From NCBI RefSeq assembly GCF_014647675.1, contig NZ_BMPQ01000006.1, positions 335,095 to 385,042 on the forward strand: a stretch of DNA of 49,948 nucleotides. Reading direction: 5' to 3'. The position numbers and the translations under genes were made by a program. Each line of letters opens with the position of its first letter. Within the stretch, counting starts at the first letter, position 1. Of the stretch, positions 25,201-33,603 are shown piece by piece. The notes beneath the pieces are model-generated. The model searched no databases, was not told where the DNA came from, and worked only from the letters and a program-made list of their open reading frames with translations. The DNA comes from Streptomyces flaveus (GTDB taxonomy: Bacteria > Actinomycetota > Actinomycetes > Streptomycetales > Streptomycetaceae).

Positions 25201-25772
25201 TCGAGGATTCCGCCCCGTACGGCGAACTCGCCGCGCTTCTCGACCAGTTCGACTCGGGAGTACGCCGCTGCCGCCAGCGCCTCGACGACGTCGCCGAGGT
25301 CGGCGCTCTCGCCGGTCCGCAGGGCCACCGGCTCCAGGTCTCCCAGGCCCTTGACCTGGGGCTGGAGCACGGAGCGCACGGGCGAGACGATGACCGAGAC
25401 CGGGCCGGTCTCCGGGTCGTCCGGGCGCGGGTGCGCGAGCCGCCGCAGTACGGCCAGCCGCCGCCCCACGGTGTCGCTGCGCGGGGAGAGGCGCTCGTGC
25501 GGGAGGGTCTCCCAGGACGGGTACTCCACGACGGTGTCGGGAGGCAGCAGGGACCTGAGCGCCGCCGCCAGATCCTCGGCCTCGCGCCCCGTGGCGGTCA
25601 CCGCGAGGACCGTACGGCGGGTTTCCCTGGCCAGCGCCGCGATCGTGAAGGGACGGGCCGCGGGTGGTCCGACCAGGTCGACGTGCATCCGGTTGCCGTC
25701 CGTGGCGGCCTTCACCGCTTCGGTGAGTGCGGCATCCTTGACGACGGCGTCGAGCAGACCGTGCAGGCTCAT
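22242..25772 (-). CDS. mfd: Transcription-repair coupling factor
   Basis: 1176-aa ATP-driven DNA translocase that removes RNA polymerase stalled at lesions and recruits UvrA. Order: UvrB-homology module (about 1-350); CarD-like RNA polymerase interaction domain with GDYIVHEQHGVGRYIEM near 490-560; superfamily-2 motor with Walker A GDVGYGKTE near 652, DEEQ box near 752, SATPIPRTL, and motif VI region QLRGRVGRGRERGYAYF near 930; C-terminal TRCF autoinhibitory domain (about 1000-1130). Length matches the family. The only clear start is the ATG at 25772. Homologues sit next to mazG and eno in other actinobacteria as well. Confidence 0.96.
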   Translation of the reverse strand: MSLHGLLDAVVKDAALTEAVKAATDGNRMHVDLVGPPAARPFTIAALARETRRTVLAVTATGREAEDLAAALRSLLPPDTVVEYPSWETLPHERLSPRSDTVGRRLAVLRRLAHPRPDDPETGPVSVIVSPVRSVLQPQVKGLGDLEPVALRTGESADLGDVVEALAAAAYSRVELVEKRGEFAVRGGILDVFPPTEEHPLRVEFWGDDVEEIRYFKVADQRSLEIAAHGLWAPPCRELLLTDEVRERAAALAEEHPELGELLGKIAEGIAVEGMESLAPVLVDDMELLLDVLPQGSMAVVCDPERVRTRASDLVATSQEFLQASWAATAGGGEAPIDVGAASLWAIADVRDRAREMDMMWWSVSPFAADEEGDADTLKLGMHAPEAYRGDTARALADTKGWLADGWRAVFVTEGHGPAARTVEVLGGEGIAARLESDLATLAPSVVQVACGSIEYGFIDTALKLVVLTETDLTGQRAAGKEGVRMPARRRKTIDPLTLETGDYIVHEQHGVGRYIEMVQRTVQGATREYLVVEYAPAKRGQPGDRLYIPTDQLEQITKYVGGEAPTMHRLGGADWTKTKARAKKAVKEIAADLIRLYSARMAAPGHAFGSDTPWQRELEDAFPYVETPDQLTTIAEVKEDMEKTVPMDRLICGDVGYGKTEIAVRAAFKAVQDGKQVAVLVPTTLLVQQHFGTFGERYSQFPVNVRALSRFQSDTEAKAVLEGLRDGSVDVVIGTHRLFSAETKFKDLGLVIVDEEQRFGVEHKEQLKKLRANVDVLTMSATPIPRTLEMAVTGIREMSTITTPPEERHPVLTFVGPYEEKQIGAAIRRELLREGQVFYIHNRVESIDRAAARLREIVPEARIATAHGQMSEQALEQVVVDFWEKKFDVLVSTTIVESGIDISNANTLIVERGDNFGLSQLHQLRGRVGRGRERGYAYFLYPPEKPLTETAHERLATIAQHTEMGAGMYVAMKDLEIRGAGNLLGGEQSGHIAGVGFDLYVRMVGEAVADYRASLEGGVEEEAPLEVKIELPVDAHVPHDYAPGERLRLQAYRAIASVNSEDDIKSVREELVDRYGKLPEPVENLLLVAGLRMLARACGVAEIVLQGNNIRFAPVELRESQELRLKRLYPGTIIKPAAHQVLVPRPKTAKVGGKPLVGRELLGWTGEFLASILGS

Positions 25773-25965
25773 GAAGAGGCTTCCATCCGAGGGGTGGGCA
25801 ACGCGGAACGCCCGACACGTGTACGGGCCGGGGGTGTCCTAGGGTACGTCGGCTCGGTCACGGGTGTCGGGCCTGTGGACAACGTCTGGGCACACCCACC
25901 GCAGAGGTACCGTCTCAATTCGAACCCCTGGCCCGACCCCCTGACCCGACCGAAGGACCCGACCC

Positions 25966-27423
25966 GTGCACGGAGCCCCCGTCGCCACGTCCGAAACCGA
26001 CCGGACCGCGCAGGACCCGCCCCTCGTCCCGGCGCCGGTCGCGTCCTCCCGTGACCGGGGGCTGCGCCGCCTGCTGGACGGGCGGCGGGATCCGCAGATC
26101 CTGGCCGGCGTGCTGTTCGTGGCGTATGCCGTGGTCTCCATAGGTCGCTACCTGCGGCTGGGAACCAGGTCCTGGGACCTCGGCATCTTCGAGCAGGCCG
26201 TGCGCGCGTACGCCCATCTCCAGGTGCCCGTCGTGGATCTCAAGGGCCCCGGGGCCAACGTCCTGGGCGACCACTTCAGCCCCGTCACCGCGCTGCTCGC
26301 CCCCCTCTACCGGCTCTTCCCCTCCCCCGTCACACTGCTCGTCGCCCAGGCCGCGCTGCTGGCGCTGTCCGCCGTGCCGGTCACCCGGGCCGCCGCCCGG
26401 CTGCTCGGCCGGAGGCGCGGGCTCGCGCTCGGCGTCGCGTACGGACTGTCATGGGGCATCCAGCGGGCCGTCGACTTCGACTTCCACGAGATCTGCTTCG
26501 CCGTCCCACTGATCGCCTTCGCCCTGGAGGCGTTGCTGCGGCAGCGGTGGCGGGCCGCACTGTGCTGGGCCCTCCCCCTCGTCCTGGTCAAGGAGGACCT
26601 GGGTCTGACGCTGGCCGCTCTCGCCCTGGTCGTCGCGCTGCGAGCCCGGACATCCTCTCGCCGGACGGCCCTGGCCGCGCTCGGCGTCGCGGTCTTCGGC
26701 GTGCTGGCCACGGTGGTCACCATGACCCTGGTCATACCTGCCTTCAACACCACGGACGCCTACGACTACTGGAGCAAGGTCAGCGACTCGAGTGGCCCCT
26801 TCGACGGCTTCGACACCAAACTCCGCACCCTCGCCTGGCTGTTGATCCCCACCACCGGGCTGCTGGCCCTGCGTTCCCCGCTCCTGCTGGTCATCCTGCC
26901 GACCCTGGGCTGGCGGTTCTTCTCCTCCGATCCGCATCACTGGGATACGGAGTGGCACTACAGCGCGGTTCTGATGCCGGTCGTCGTACTCGCCCTCGCC
27001 GACGCGCTCGCCCGCGCGCGGCACAGTTCGCGACCCTGGCTGCGGTCGTACGCGCTTCATCTGCCGACCGCCGTCGCCTCGGCGGCACTCGCGCTGACGA
27101 CCACGTTGCCGCTGGGGGCGCTGACCGAGTCCGCGGCCTATAGCGTGCCCGCGCGTGTTTCCGCCATTGACGGGCTGCTGGGGCGGATCCCGGACGGTGC
27201 GACCGTCGAGTCCAACATCGGGCCGATCAGTCGGCTCACGTCTCGGTGCCGGGTCTTCTGGATCACCAACACCCGTGGGGTGACGCCGGACTTCATTGCC
27301 TTGGACAACTCGTCCGGGCGTTACGAGGACGTTCCGGGCTATGTCCGGGAATTGCACCCTCGTGCGGAGTACGTCGTTGTGGGCTCCACCCAGGGGTACG
27401 TGGTTCTCGAACGCGAGCGATGA
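25966..27423 (+). CDS. DUF2079 integral membrane protein
   Basis: 485 aa with about nine to ten membrane segments. The region after residue 45 (ILAGVLFVAYAVVSIGRYLRLGTRSWDLGIFEQAV) and the GDHFSPVTALLAPLYRLFPSP and AVDFDFHEICFAVPL blocks identify DUF2079, a family related to GT-C membrane glycosyltransferases. The His/Asp/Glu residues in the first loop are typical of that fold. A role in cell-envelope glycan transfer is plausible but unproven. GTG start behind AAGGA. Divergent from mfd with 193 nt between; ends before a strong terminator. Confidence 0.85.
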   Translation: MHGAPVATSETDRTAQDPPLVPAPVASSRDRGLRRLLDGRRDPQILAGVLFVAYAVVSIGRYLRLGTRSWDLGIFEQAVRAYAHLQVPVVDLKGPGANVLGDHFSPVTALLAPLYRLFPSPVTLLVAQAALLALSAVPVTRAAARLLGRRRGLALGVAYGLSWGIQRAVDFDFHEICFAVPLIAFALEALLRQRWRAALCWALPLVLVKEDLGLTLAALALVVALRARTSSRRTALAALGVAVFGVLATVVTMTLVIPAFNTTDAYDYWSKVSDSSGPFDGFDTKLRTLAWLLIPTTGLLALRSPLLLVILPTLGWRFFSSDPHHWDTEWHYSAVLMPVVVLALADALARARHSSRPWLRSYALHLPTAVASAALALTTTLPLGALTESAAYSVPARVSAIDGLLGRIPDGATVESNIGPISRLTSRCRVFWITNTRGVTPDFIALDNSSGRYEDVPGYVRELHPRAEYVVVGSTQGYVVLERER

Positions 27424-27445
27424 CGCTCCGCTGAGGACGCGGTTC

Positions 27446-27480
27446 GTAAGCTGCGGGTTCGTCGTGGCTGGTCGCGCAGT
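27446..27480. repeat. Fragment of a dispersed Streptomyces intergenic repeat
   Basis: CTGCGGGTTCGTCGTGGCTG followed by GTCGCGCAGT resembles a very common Streptomyces intergenic motif and shares TGGTCGCGC with the repeat at 3783-3893. It appears truncated at 27480. Confidence 0.4.
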
Positions 27481-27493
27481 CGAAAACGATCGC

Positions 27494-27528
27494 GAAGGAG
27501 CCCGGCGCCCCCAGCGCCGGGCTCCTTC
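27494..27528. terminator. Bidirectional hairpin terminator
   Basis: Perfect 15-bp arms GAAGGAGCCCGGCGC (27494-27508) and its complement (27514-27528) with a 5-nt loop lie between the convergent DUF2079 gene and the ABC permease. GAAGGAG also gives a weak T-rich edge on each strand. Confidence 0.85.
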
Positions 27529-27560
27529 CCCCGTACCCCCATCCACAGAAGCCTGCGCAG

Positions 27561-30143
27561 CTACTCCGTCGCGATCGCGTTCAGTACGTTCATCCGGCCC
27601 GCCCTGAACGCCGGTACCAGCGCCGCGAACAGCCCCACGAACGCGGACCCCAGGAACACCCCGATGATCGTCGGCCACGGAATCTCCAGGACCTTCAGGC
27701 CCTCCAGGGCCAGGAGCTGCTGGGCGGTCGCGCCCCAGCCCATGCCCAGGCCGAGACCCAGCAGGGCGCCGAACAGGGCGATCACCACCGACTCCAGGCG
27801 GATCATGCGCCGCAACTGACGGCGCGAGAGGCCGATCGCCCGCATCAGGCCGATCTCCCGTGTCCGCTCCACCACCGACAGCGCCAGGGTGTTCACCACA
27901 CCCAGGATCGCGACGATGATCGCCAGGGCCAGCAGGCCGTAGATCATGTTCAGGAGCTGGCCGATCTGGTCCTTCAGGGCTTCCTTGTAGTCGGTCTGGT
28001 CGCGGACGGTGTACTGCGGGTAGTCGTCCAGCGCGGTCTTCAGCGACTTGTACGCGGCCGCTTCCTGGCCGTCCTTCGCCGAGGCGAAGACCATCGCATC
28101 GAGCGGCATCTTGTCGGCGGGGACGTACTTGGCCATCGTGTCGATGGCTGTGTACATGGCCCCCTGGTCGATGACGACCTCACTGCTGGTGATCGCGCGG
28201 ACCGTCAGCCGGGCCGCCTCACCGCCGGCCTCGAAGGCGACAGTGATCTTGGATCCGAGCTCGATGCCGTGGGCCTTGGCGAAGTCCTCGTGGACGGACA
28301 TCGAGTCGGGCCGGTAGGCGTCCTTGAGGTTCCCGGCAACCGTCTCGGTGTTCAGGTCCGTGGCGTAGCTCGGGTCGGCCGCCGTGATGGCCGTTTTCTT
28401 GAGCGTCTTGCCGTCGGGGGTGGTGAAGTCGGCCTCGGTCCACTTGTACTCGGTGACCCCCTTCAGGCCCTCCGCCGTCCTGGCCGCCCGCACCGCCTGT
28501 GACGTGATCAGCTGGCCGCTGTCGGACTGGATGATGAAGTCCGTACCGACGGTCTTGTCCAGCTGGTCCGTGGCCGACGCCACCATCGACGAGCCGACCA
28601 CCGACAGACACGCGACCAGCGCGAGGCCGATCATGAGCGCGGCGCCGGTCGCCCCCGTACGACGCGGGTTGCGCAGCGCGTTCCGCTCCGCCATCCGCCC
28701 GACAGGGCCGAAGATCCGCAGCACCACGGCGCTCAGTACCCGCACCACACCGCTCGCGAGCAGCGGGCCGATGACGACGAAGCCGATCAGCGACAGCACC
28801 ACACCGCCGCCCAGCCACATCGAGCCCTCGCTCGCCTTGTCGGCCTGGGACGCGAGGTACAGCCCGTAGCCGCCGGCGCCTGTCAGGACCAGGCCCAGCA
28901 GGGCCCGTATGACACCGGACTTGGCGTCCACCGGCGCCCCGGAGTCCCGCAGCGCCGCCATCGGCGAGACCTTGCCGGCCCGCCGGGCGGGCAGGTACGC
29001 GGCGAGCACGGTGACCACGACGCCGAGCAGCAGGCCGACCACCGGGGTGGTCCAGGCGACGGTGAGGTCGTCGGTGGAGAGGTTCATGCCGGTGGCGCCC
29101 ATGAGCTTCATCAGGCCGATGGCCAGGCCCACACCCGCACCGACCCCCAGCACCGAGCCGAAGACACCGAGCAGCAGCGCCTCGACGAGCACGGACCGGT
29201 TGACCTGCCGGCGGCTCGACCCGACGGCCCGCATCAGGCCGATCTCGCGGGTCCGCTGGGCGACCAGCATCGAGAAGGTGTTGATGATCAGGAAGATGCC
29301 GACGAGGAAGGCGATCCCGGCGAAGCCGAGCATCGCGTACTTCATCACGCCCATGAAATCGCCGACGTCCTTGGCGTTGGCGTCCGCGACCTCCTTGGCC
29401 GTCTGGATCTGGTAGCCGCTGTCGAGCGCGGCCGTGACGTTCTTCTTCACCTGGGCGTCGCTGAAGCCGGAGGCGGCGGTGACGTTGACGTTGGTGTAGA
29501 CGCCGGTGTCGCCGACCAGGGCCTTCTGCGCGGTCTTCGTGTCCAGGTAGAAGATCGCGGCACCCGGGTTGGTGACCTCGAACTCCGCGAAGCCCGAGAC
29601 CTTGGCCCGGTGCGTACCCACCGCCGTGATGACGCCGATCTCGTCGCCGAGCTTCAGGTGGTGCTTGTCGGCGGTGTCGGCGTCGACCATGATCTGGTCC
29701 GGTCCGCGCGGGGCGTTGCCGGAGGAGATCTTCATGGTGCGGGCGTCGTTGGCGTTCCAGTTGCCGACGATGGTCGGGGCGCCGCCCGAGGGCGAGAGGC
29801 TGTCCTTGTCGGCGTCGACGACGGTCACCGAGGTGGAGAAGACGGTGCCCTCGGCGGACTTGACCCCCTCCGCCTTGCGGACCTCGCCCAGCACGGACGC
29901 GGGCATGACCGGCGGTTTGCCGTTGTCGGCCTGGGTCTCCCCGGTGTCCGAGGCGCCCTTGGCGCTGACCTGGACGTCGGACGAGGTGGCCGCGAAGAGC
30001 TTGTCGAACGTCGTGTTCATCGTGTCGGTGAAGACGAGCGTGCCGCAGACGAAGGCCACCGACAGCAGGACCGCCACGGCCGAGAGGGCCATACGTCCCT
30101 TGTGCGCGAAGAAGTTGCGCATCGAGGTCTTCATGACAGTCAT
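27561..30143 (-). CDS. ABC transporter permease, FtsX-like (two FtsX units)
   Basis: 860 aa from the ATG at 30143, which overlaps the ATPase stop by 4 nt (ATGA). Same duplicated layout as the permease at 4010: N-terminal segment (KGRMALSAVAVLLSVAFVCG), extracytoplasmic domain (about 40-265), FtsX core 1 with REIGLMRAVGSSRRQVNRS, central membrane pair, second extracytoplasmic domain (about 540-730), FtsX core 2 with REIGLMRAIGLSRRQLRRM and C-terminal ARRMNVLNA-like ending. The two permeases are clearly paralogous over their full length. Likely an envelope-stress or export system with the coupled ATPase. Substrate unknown. Confidence 0.9.
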   Translation of the reverse strand: MTVMKTSMRNFFAHKGRMALSAVAVLLSVAFVCGTLVFTDTMNTTFDKLFAATSSDVQVSAKGASDTGETQADNGKPPVMPASVLGEVRKAEGVKSAEGTVFSTSVTVVDADKDSLSPSGGAPTIVGNWNANDARTMKISSGNAPRGPDQIMVDADTADKHHLKLGDEIGVITAVGTHRAKVSGFAEFEVTNPGAAIFYLDTKTAQKALVGDTGVYTNVNVTAASGFSDAQVKKNVTAALDSGYQIQTAKEVADANAKDVGDFMGVMKYAMLGFAGIAFLVGIFLIINTFSMLVAQRTREIGLMRAVGSSRRQVNRSVLVEALLLGVFGSVLGVGAGVGLAIGLMKLMGATGMNLSTDDLTVAWTTPVVGLLLGVVVTVLAAYLPARRAGKVSPMAALRDSGAPVDAKSGVIRALLGLVLTGAGGYGLYLASQADKASEGSMWLGGGVVLSLIGFVVIGPLLASGVVRVLSAVVLRIFGPVGRMAERNALRNPRRTGATGAALMIGLALVACLSVVGSSMVASATDQLDKTVGTDFIIQSDSGQLITSQAVRAARTAEGLKGVTEYKWTEADFTTPDGKTLKKTAITAADPSYATDLNTETVAGNLKDAYRPDSMSVHEDFAKAHGIELGSKITVAFEAGGEAARLTVRAITSSEVVIDQGAMYTAIDTMAKYVPADKMPLDAMVFASAKDGQEAAAYKSLKTALDDYPQYTVRDQTDYKEALKDQIGQLLNMIYGLLALAIIVAILGVVNTLALSVVERTREIGLMRAIGLSRRQLRRMIRLESVVIALFGALLGLGLGMGWGATAQQLLALEGLKVLEIPWPTIIGVFLGSAFVGLFAALVPAFRAGRMNVLNAIATE

Positions 30144-30928
30144 GACGTACGCCCCCGGGCGTCGAAGTCCTTCATCCGGTCCAGGACGGTTTCGGCGGTG
30201 GGCTTCCACATCTCGTCGACGATCCGGCCGTCGGCCAGGTACAGCACCCGGTCCGCGTACGAGGCGGCCACCGGGTCGTGGGTGACCATCACGATGGTCT
30301 GGCCGAGCTCGTCGACGGAGCGCCGCAGGAAGCCGAGCACCTCGGCGCCGGCCCGGGAGTCGAGGTTCCCGGTCGGCTCGTCACCGAAGATGATCTCGGG
30401 CCGGGCGGCCAACGCCCGTGCCACGGCTACGCGTTGCTGCTGGCCGCCGGAGAGCTGGGTCGGCCGGTGCTTGAGGCGGTCGCTCAGGCCGACGGTCTCG
30501 ACGACCTGGCTGAGCCAGCCCTTGTCCGGCTTACGGCCCGCTATGTCCATGGGCAGCGTGATGTTCTCGAGTGCGTTCAGCGTCGGCAGCAGGTTGAACG
30601 CCTGGAAGATGAAGCCGATCCGGTCCCGGCGCAGCTTCGTGAGCTTCTTGTCCTTGAGGCCGGTGATCTCCGTCTCGTCCAGGTAGATCTGCCCGGAGGT
30701 GACGGTGTCGAGGCCGGCGAGGCAGTGCATCAGCGTGGACTTGCCGGACCCCGAGGGGCCCATGATCGCGGTGAACTGGCCCCGCGCGATGTCCACGTCG
30801 ACGTGGTCCAGGGCGACGACGCGGGTCTCCCCGGACCCGTACGCCTTGACGACCTGCCGCGCCCGCGCGGCAACGGCCGTACGCCCTCCAGTGCCCCCGT
30901 GCCTGGTAATGGTTACAGCCGAAGTCAC
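30140..30928 (-). CDS. ABC transporter ATP-binding protein (MacB/LolD type)
   Basis: 262 aa. Walker A GPSGSGKST (about 59-67), FQAFNLLPTL, signature LSGGQQQRVAVARAL, Walker B IIFGDEPTGNLD and H-switch THD are all present. GTG at 30928 is the start: AGGAG lies 7-8 nt upstream and the frame further upstream is Arg/Pro-rich noise. It overlaps the permease start by 4 nt, a tighter arrangement than in the paralogous pair at 2988-6544. Transcribed divergently from the MFS gene across a roughly 400-nt spacer. Confidence 0.92.
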   Translation of the reverse strand: MTSAVTITRHGGTGGRTAVAARARQVVKAYGSGETRVVALDHVDVDIARGQFTAIMGPSGSGKSTLMHCLAGLDTVTSGQIYLDETEITGLKDKKLTKLRRDRIGFIFQAFNLLPTLNALENITLPMDIAGRKPDKGWLSQVVETVGLSDRLKHRPTQLSGGQQQRVAVARALAARPEIIFGDEPTGNLDSRAGAEVLGFLRRSVDELGQTIVMVTHDPVAASYADRVLYLADGRIVDEMWKPTAETVLDRMKDFDARGRTS

Positions 30929-31335
30929 GGTATGTCTCCTAAGTCGGTCAGCAGGTGGTACGCATCGTCTGCGTGCTGTGCGTGGTCTGCGTGGTCTTCT
31001 ACGTGGAATGAGTCTGTCGGCGGGAGGGGGTCCGGCGCGCTGGTGCTCAGCGCAGTCTTTTCCGGGGGTAAACCCCACCTCCGGAGGTGCGGTACTCCGC
31101 CCTCAGCGGCGTAAAGCCAGGTTAAGGAGGGGGCAGGTCGCGTCTCGTCCTCCGGCGGTACGAAGCCTCCCCGGTCCGTAGTACGGAGGTACCCCTACGG
31201 GATCTCCACCCGACGGCGGAGGGGTCCTAAGGGTCGCCTCCACCCTTGAGGCCAGTCGGCGTCATACCTCCCACGGCGGGAGGGCGAAGTGGGAGAGTGT
31301 CCTCCGGCAGATAGATGCAGGGGGAAAGGAAATCC
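30929..31335. promoter_or_regulatory. Divergent spacer between ABC operon and MFS gene
   Basis: 407 nt without a gene. It contains a CACCTCCGGAGGTG palindrome (31076-31089), a GGGGGTAAACCCC inverted repeat just before it (31065-31076), and repeated CCTCC/GGAGG words through 31310. These could bind a shared regulator of both transcription units. No confident -10/-35 pair or known RNA element was recognised. Confidence 0.4.
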
Positions 31336-32865
31336 GTGAGCCAGGAGGAAACCCAAGGGCCGGACACCGGCACACCGTCCGCATCACCGGCCGCCGGGCC
31401 GGTCGAGCCCCGTAAACGCCGTGCCGTCGTCGCCGCGCTCATGCTCGCCATGGGCCTGGCCGCGCTCGACTCCACCATCGTGTCGACCGCCGTGCCGCAG
31501 ATCGTGGGCGACCTCGGCGGCTTCTCCGTCTTCTCCTGGCTGTTCTCGGGCTATCTGCTGGCCGTGACGGTCACGCTCCCCGTCTACGGCAAGCTCTCCG
31601 ACACCTTCGGTCGCAAGCCGGTACTGATCGCGGGCGCGGCCATCTTCCTGCTCGGCTCCCTGCTCTGCGCGCTCGCCTGGAACATGGCGGCGCTCATCGC
31701 CTTCCGTATCGTCCAGGGTCTCGGCGGCGGCGCCCTCCAGGGGACCGTCCAGACGCTCGCCGCCGATCTCTACCCCCTGAAGCAACGCCCCAAGATCCAG
31801 GCGAAGTTGTCCACGGTCTGGGCGACCTCGGCGGTCGCGGGCCCGGCGGTCGGCGGAGTCCTCGCGGCGTACGCCGACTGGCGGTGGATCTTCCTCATCA
31901 ACCTGCCGATCGGCGCGCTGGCCCTCTGGCTGATCGTCCGCCACCTCCACGAACCCAAGCGCCGGCCCGGCCCCCGCCCCCGTATCGACTGGGCGGGCGC
32001 ACTCGCCGTCTTCGCGTGCGGCGGCGTACTGCTGACGGCGCTGGTGCAGGGCGGAGTGGCGTGGCCCTGGCTTTCAGCTCCCTCAATCGCCCTGCTGGGT
32101 ACGGGACTTGCCCTCGTCGCACTCACGGTGTTGATCGAACGCCGGGCCGCCGAACCGATCATCCCCGGCTGGGTCTGGCGCCGCCGCACCATCGCGGCGG
32201 TCAATCTGGCGCTGGGCGCGCTGGGGTTGCTGATGGTGGCACCGACGGTCTTCCTCCCGACCTACGCCCAGGCGGTCCTCGGCCTCGCTCCCATAGCGGC
32301 CGGATTCGTGCTCTCCGTATGGACGTTGAGCTGGCCGGTGTCGGCGGCGCTCAGCCAGCATGTGTACCGCAGGATCGGTTTCCGCAACTCGGCGTTGATC
32401 GGCATCGCTGCGGCCGCGCTGCTCCTGCTCGCGTTCCCGTTCCTGCCCTATCCCGGCGAACCCTGGCAGCCGGCCCTGCTCATGTTCCTGCTCGGCGGCG
32501 CGCTCGGACTGTTCCAGCTCCCTCTGCTCATAGGCGTCCAGTCGACGGTCGGCTGGTCCGAACGCGGCACGGCCACCGGTTCCGTACTCTTCTGCCGCCA
32601 GACCGGCCAGACGCTGGGCGCGGCCCTGTTCGGAGCGATCGCCAACGGCGTGCTGGCCACCCGCCTCGGCGGCGCCGGCGACCTCGACTCGGTCACCCGC
32701 TCCCTCGACTCGGGCACCCCCTCCGAACCCCTCCGCCACGCGGTCGCCGACGCGGTCCACGCGGTCTACCTGGGCGCGGCCTGCGCGGCCGGACTCGCCT
32801 TCCTGGTGCTGTTGTTGATGGCACCGCGGCGGTTTCCGGTGTTGAAGGGCGCCGCCGACTCGTGA
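31336..32865 (+). CDS. MFS transporter, DHA2 (14-segment) drug:H+ antiporter family
   Basis: 509 aa with about 14 membrane segments. Family motifs: LDSTIVSTAVPQIVGDLGG in the first helix (motif D1), GKLSDTFGRKPVL (motif A, about 85-97), and WRWIFLINLPIGALAL (the typical DHA2 region after helix 6). Members export drugs, dyes or the producer's own metabolites using the proton gradient. GTG at 31336 is favoured by AAAGGA 6-7 nt upstream over the ATG at 31315. No TetR/MarR regulator is adjacent. Confidence 0.9.
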   Translation: MSQEETQGPDTGTPSASPAAGPVEPRKRRAVVAALMLAMGLAALDSTIVSTAVPQIVGDLGGFSVFSWLFSGYLLAVTVTLPVYGKLSDTFGRKPVLIAGAAIFLLGSLLCALAWNMAALIAFRIVQGLGGGALQGTVQTLAADLYPLKQRPKIQAKLSTVWATSAVAGPAVGGVLAAYADWRWIFLINLPIGALALWLIVRHLHEPKRRPGPRPRIDWAGALAVFACGGVLLTALVQGGVAWPWLSAPSIALLGTGLALVALTVLIERRAAEPIIPGWVWRRRTIAAVNLALGALGLLMVAPTVFLPTYAQAVLGLAPIAAGFVLSVWTLSWPVSAALSQHVYRRIGFRNSALIGIAAAALLLLAFPFLPYPGEPWQPALLMFLLGGALGLFQLPLLIGVQSTVGWSERGTATGSVLFCRQTGQTLGAALFGAIANGVLATRLGGAGDLDSVTRSLDSGTPSEPLRHAVADAVHAVYLGAACAAGLAFLVLLLMAPRRFPVLKGAADS

Positions 32866-32870
32866 TCGAC

Positions 32871-32908
32871 CCCTTTGTTCACGGGCCGGTTCGGCGGGCG
32901 ACAAAGGG
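32871..32908. terminator. Probable bidirectional terminator
   Basis: CCCTTTGT (32871-32878) and ACAAAGGG (32901-32908) form an outer 8-bp stem around an inner GCCG-GTT-CGGC hairpin, placed between the convergent MFS and VOC genes. Confidence 0.5.
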
Positions 32909-32946
32909 CTACTGACCTGCCCCGCCCTCCGGGCCGGGTGCTCGGC

Positions 32947-33372
32947 TCAGTAGACCGGCTCGCCGATACCCAGCAGGTTCCCCTCGCTGTCGCGGAACCA
33001 GACGGCGCGTTCGCCCCGTGCGCCCTTGCTCGGATAGTGGCCGTCGATGTCCGCGATTCCGTTCCTCGTCCGGAACCCGGGCACATCGACCTCCTCGAAC
33101 ACCACGCCGCGCTGTTTGAGCTCCGCCACGACTGCCTCGATGTCGTCGACCTGCCAGCCCATCTGGGTGAAGGTACCGGGAGAGACTCCCGTCGATTTGA
33201 ACAGCGCGAACTCCACGCCTCCGCACCGGTACAACAACCCACCGGGCCGCTCGTCGACGGGCTCGAGGCCGAGCTGCTCGGAGTAGAAGCGCCGCGCCCG
33301 CTCCAGGTCCTGGGCAGGAAGCCTGGTCGCCACGCTTCCCCGGGCCAGAAGGTTCCTGTCGTCTGCGTTCAT
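32947..33372 (-). CDS. VOC (glyoxalase/bleomycin-resistance) family protein
   Basis: 141 aa with two beta-alpha-beta-beta-beta modules: first module about 12-70 (VATRLPAQDLERARRFYSEQ, GGVEFALFKST), second about 76-140 (QMGWQVDDIEAVVAELKQRG, DIDGHYPS, AVWFRDSEGNLLGIGEP). Members are metal-dependent lyases, dioxygenases or drug binders; the ligand set cannot be assigned. It starts 15 nt after a 35-codon open remnant on the same strand. Confidence 0.85.
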   Translation of the reverse strand: MNADDRNLLARGSVATRLPAQDLERARRFYSEQLGLEPVDERPGGLLYRCGGVEFALFKSTGVSPGTFTQMGWQVDDIEAVVAELKQRGVVFEEVDVPGFRTRNGIADIDGHYPSKGARGERAVWFRDSEGNLLGIGEPVY

Positions 33373-33387
33373 GACTCCAGTGTGTGC

Positions 33388-33495
33388 TCAGTCGTCGAGC
33401 AGCCGCCATGCGGTATCGACCTCTTCGCGTCCTTCATCCACCTTCGCCAGGGCGGCCGAATACACGCCGAGCAGCCGGTGTTCGACGGAAAGTGT
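33388..33495 (-). pseudogene. Orphan 3' coding remnant upstream of the VOC gene
   Basis: A 35-codon open stretch (ending TAWRLLDD-stop) shows normal Streptomyces codon bias and reads VEHRLLGVYSAALAKVDEGR in its middle. It has no usable start and is preceded by an in-frame stop at 33496-33498. It looks like the C-terminal tail of a lost gene; family not recognised. Confidence 0.4.
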
Positions 33496-33603
33496 TCACG
33501 CTTTTCGCAACCGGTATGCGGTCACGTGAGAGCGCCGTTCGCTCGCAGCAGCGGCAGTACGTGGTCGCGCAGTGCTCACATCAGGACGTGCTTGCCTGGG
33601 CCG

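Noticed and set aside
22353..26054. 1233-codon plus-strand open frame opposite mfd
   Set aside because: Composition is Arg/Leu/Val-rich low complexity and mfd motifs are unambiguous on the other strand.
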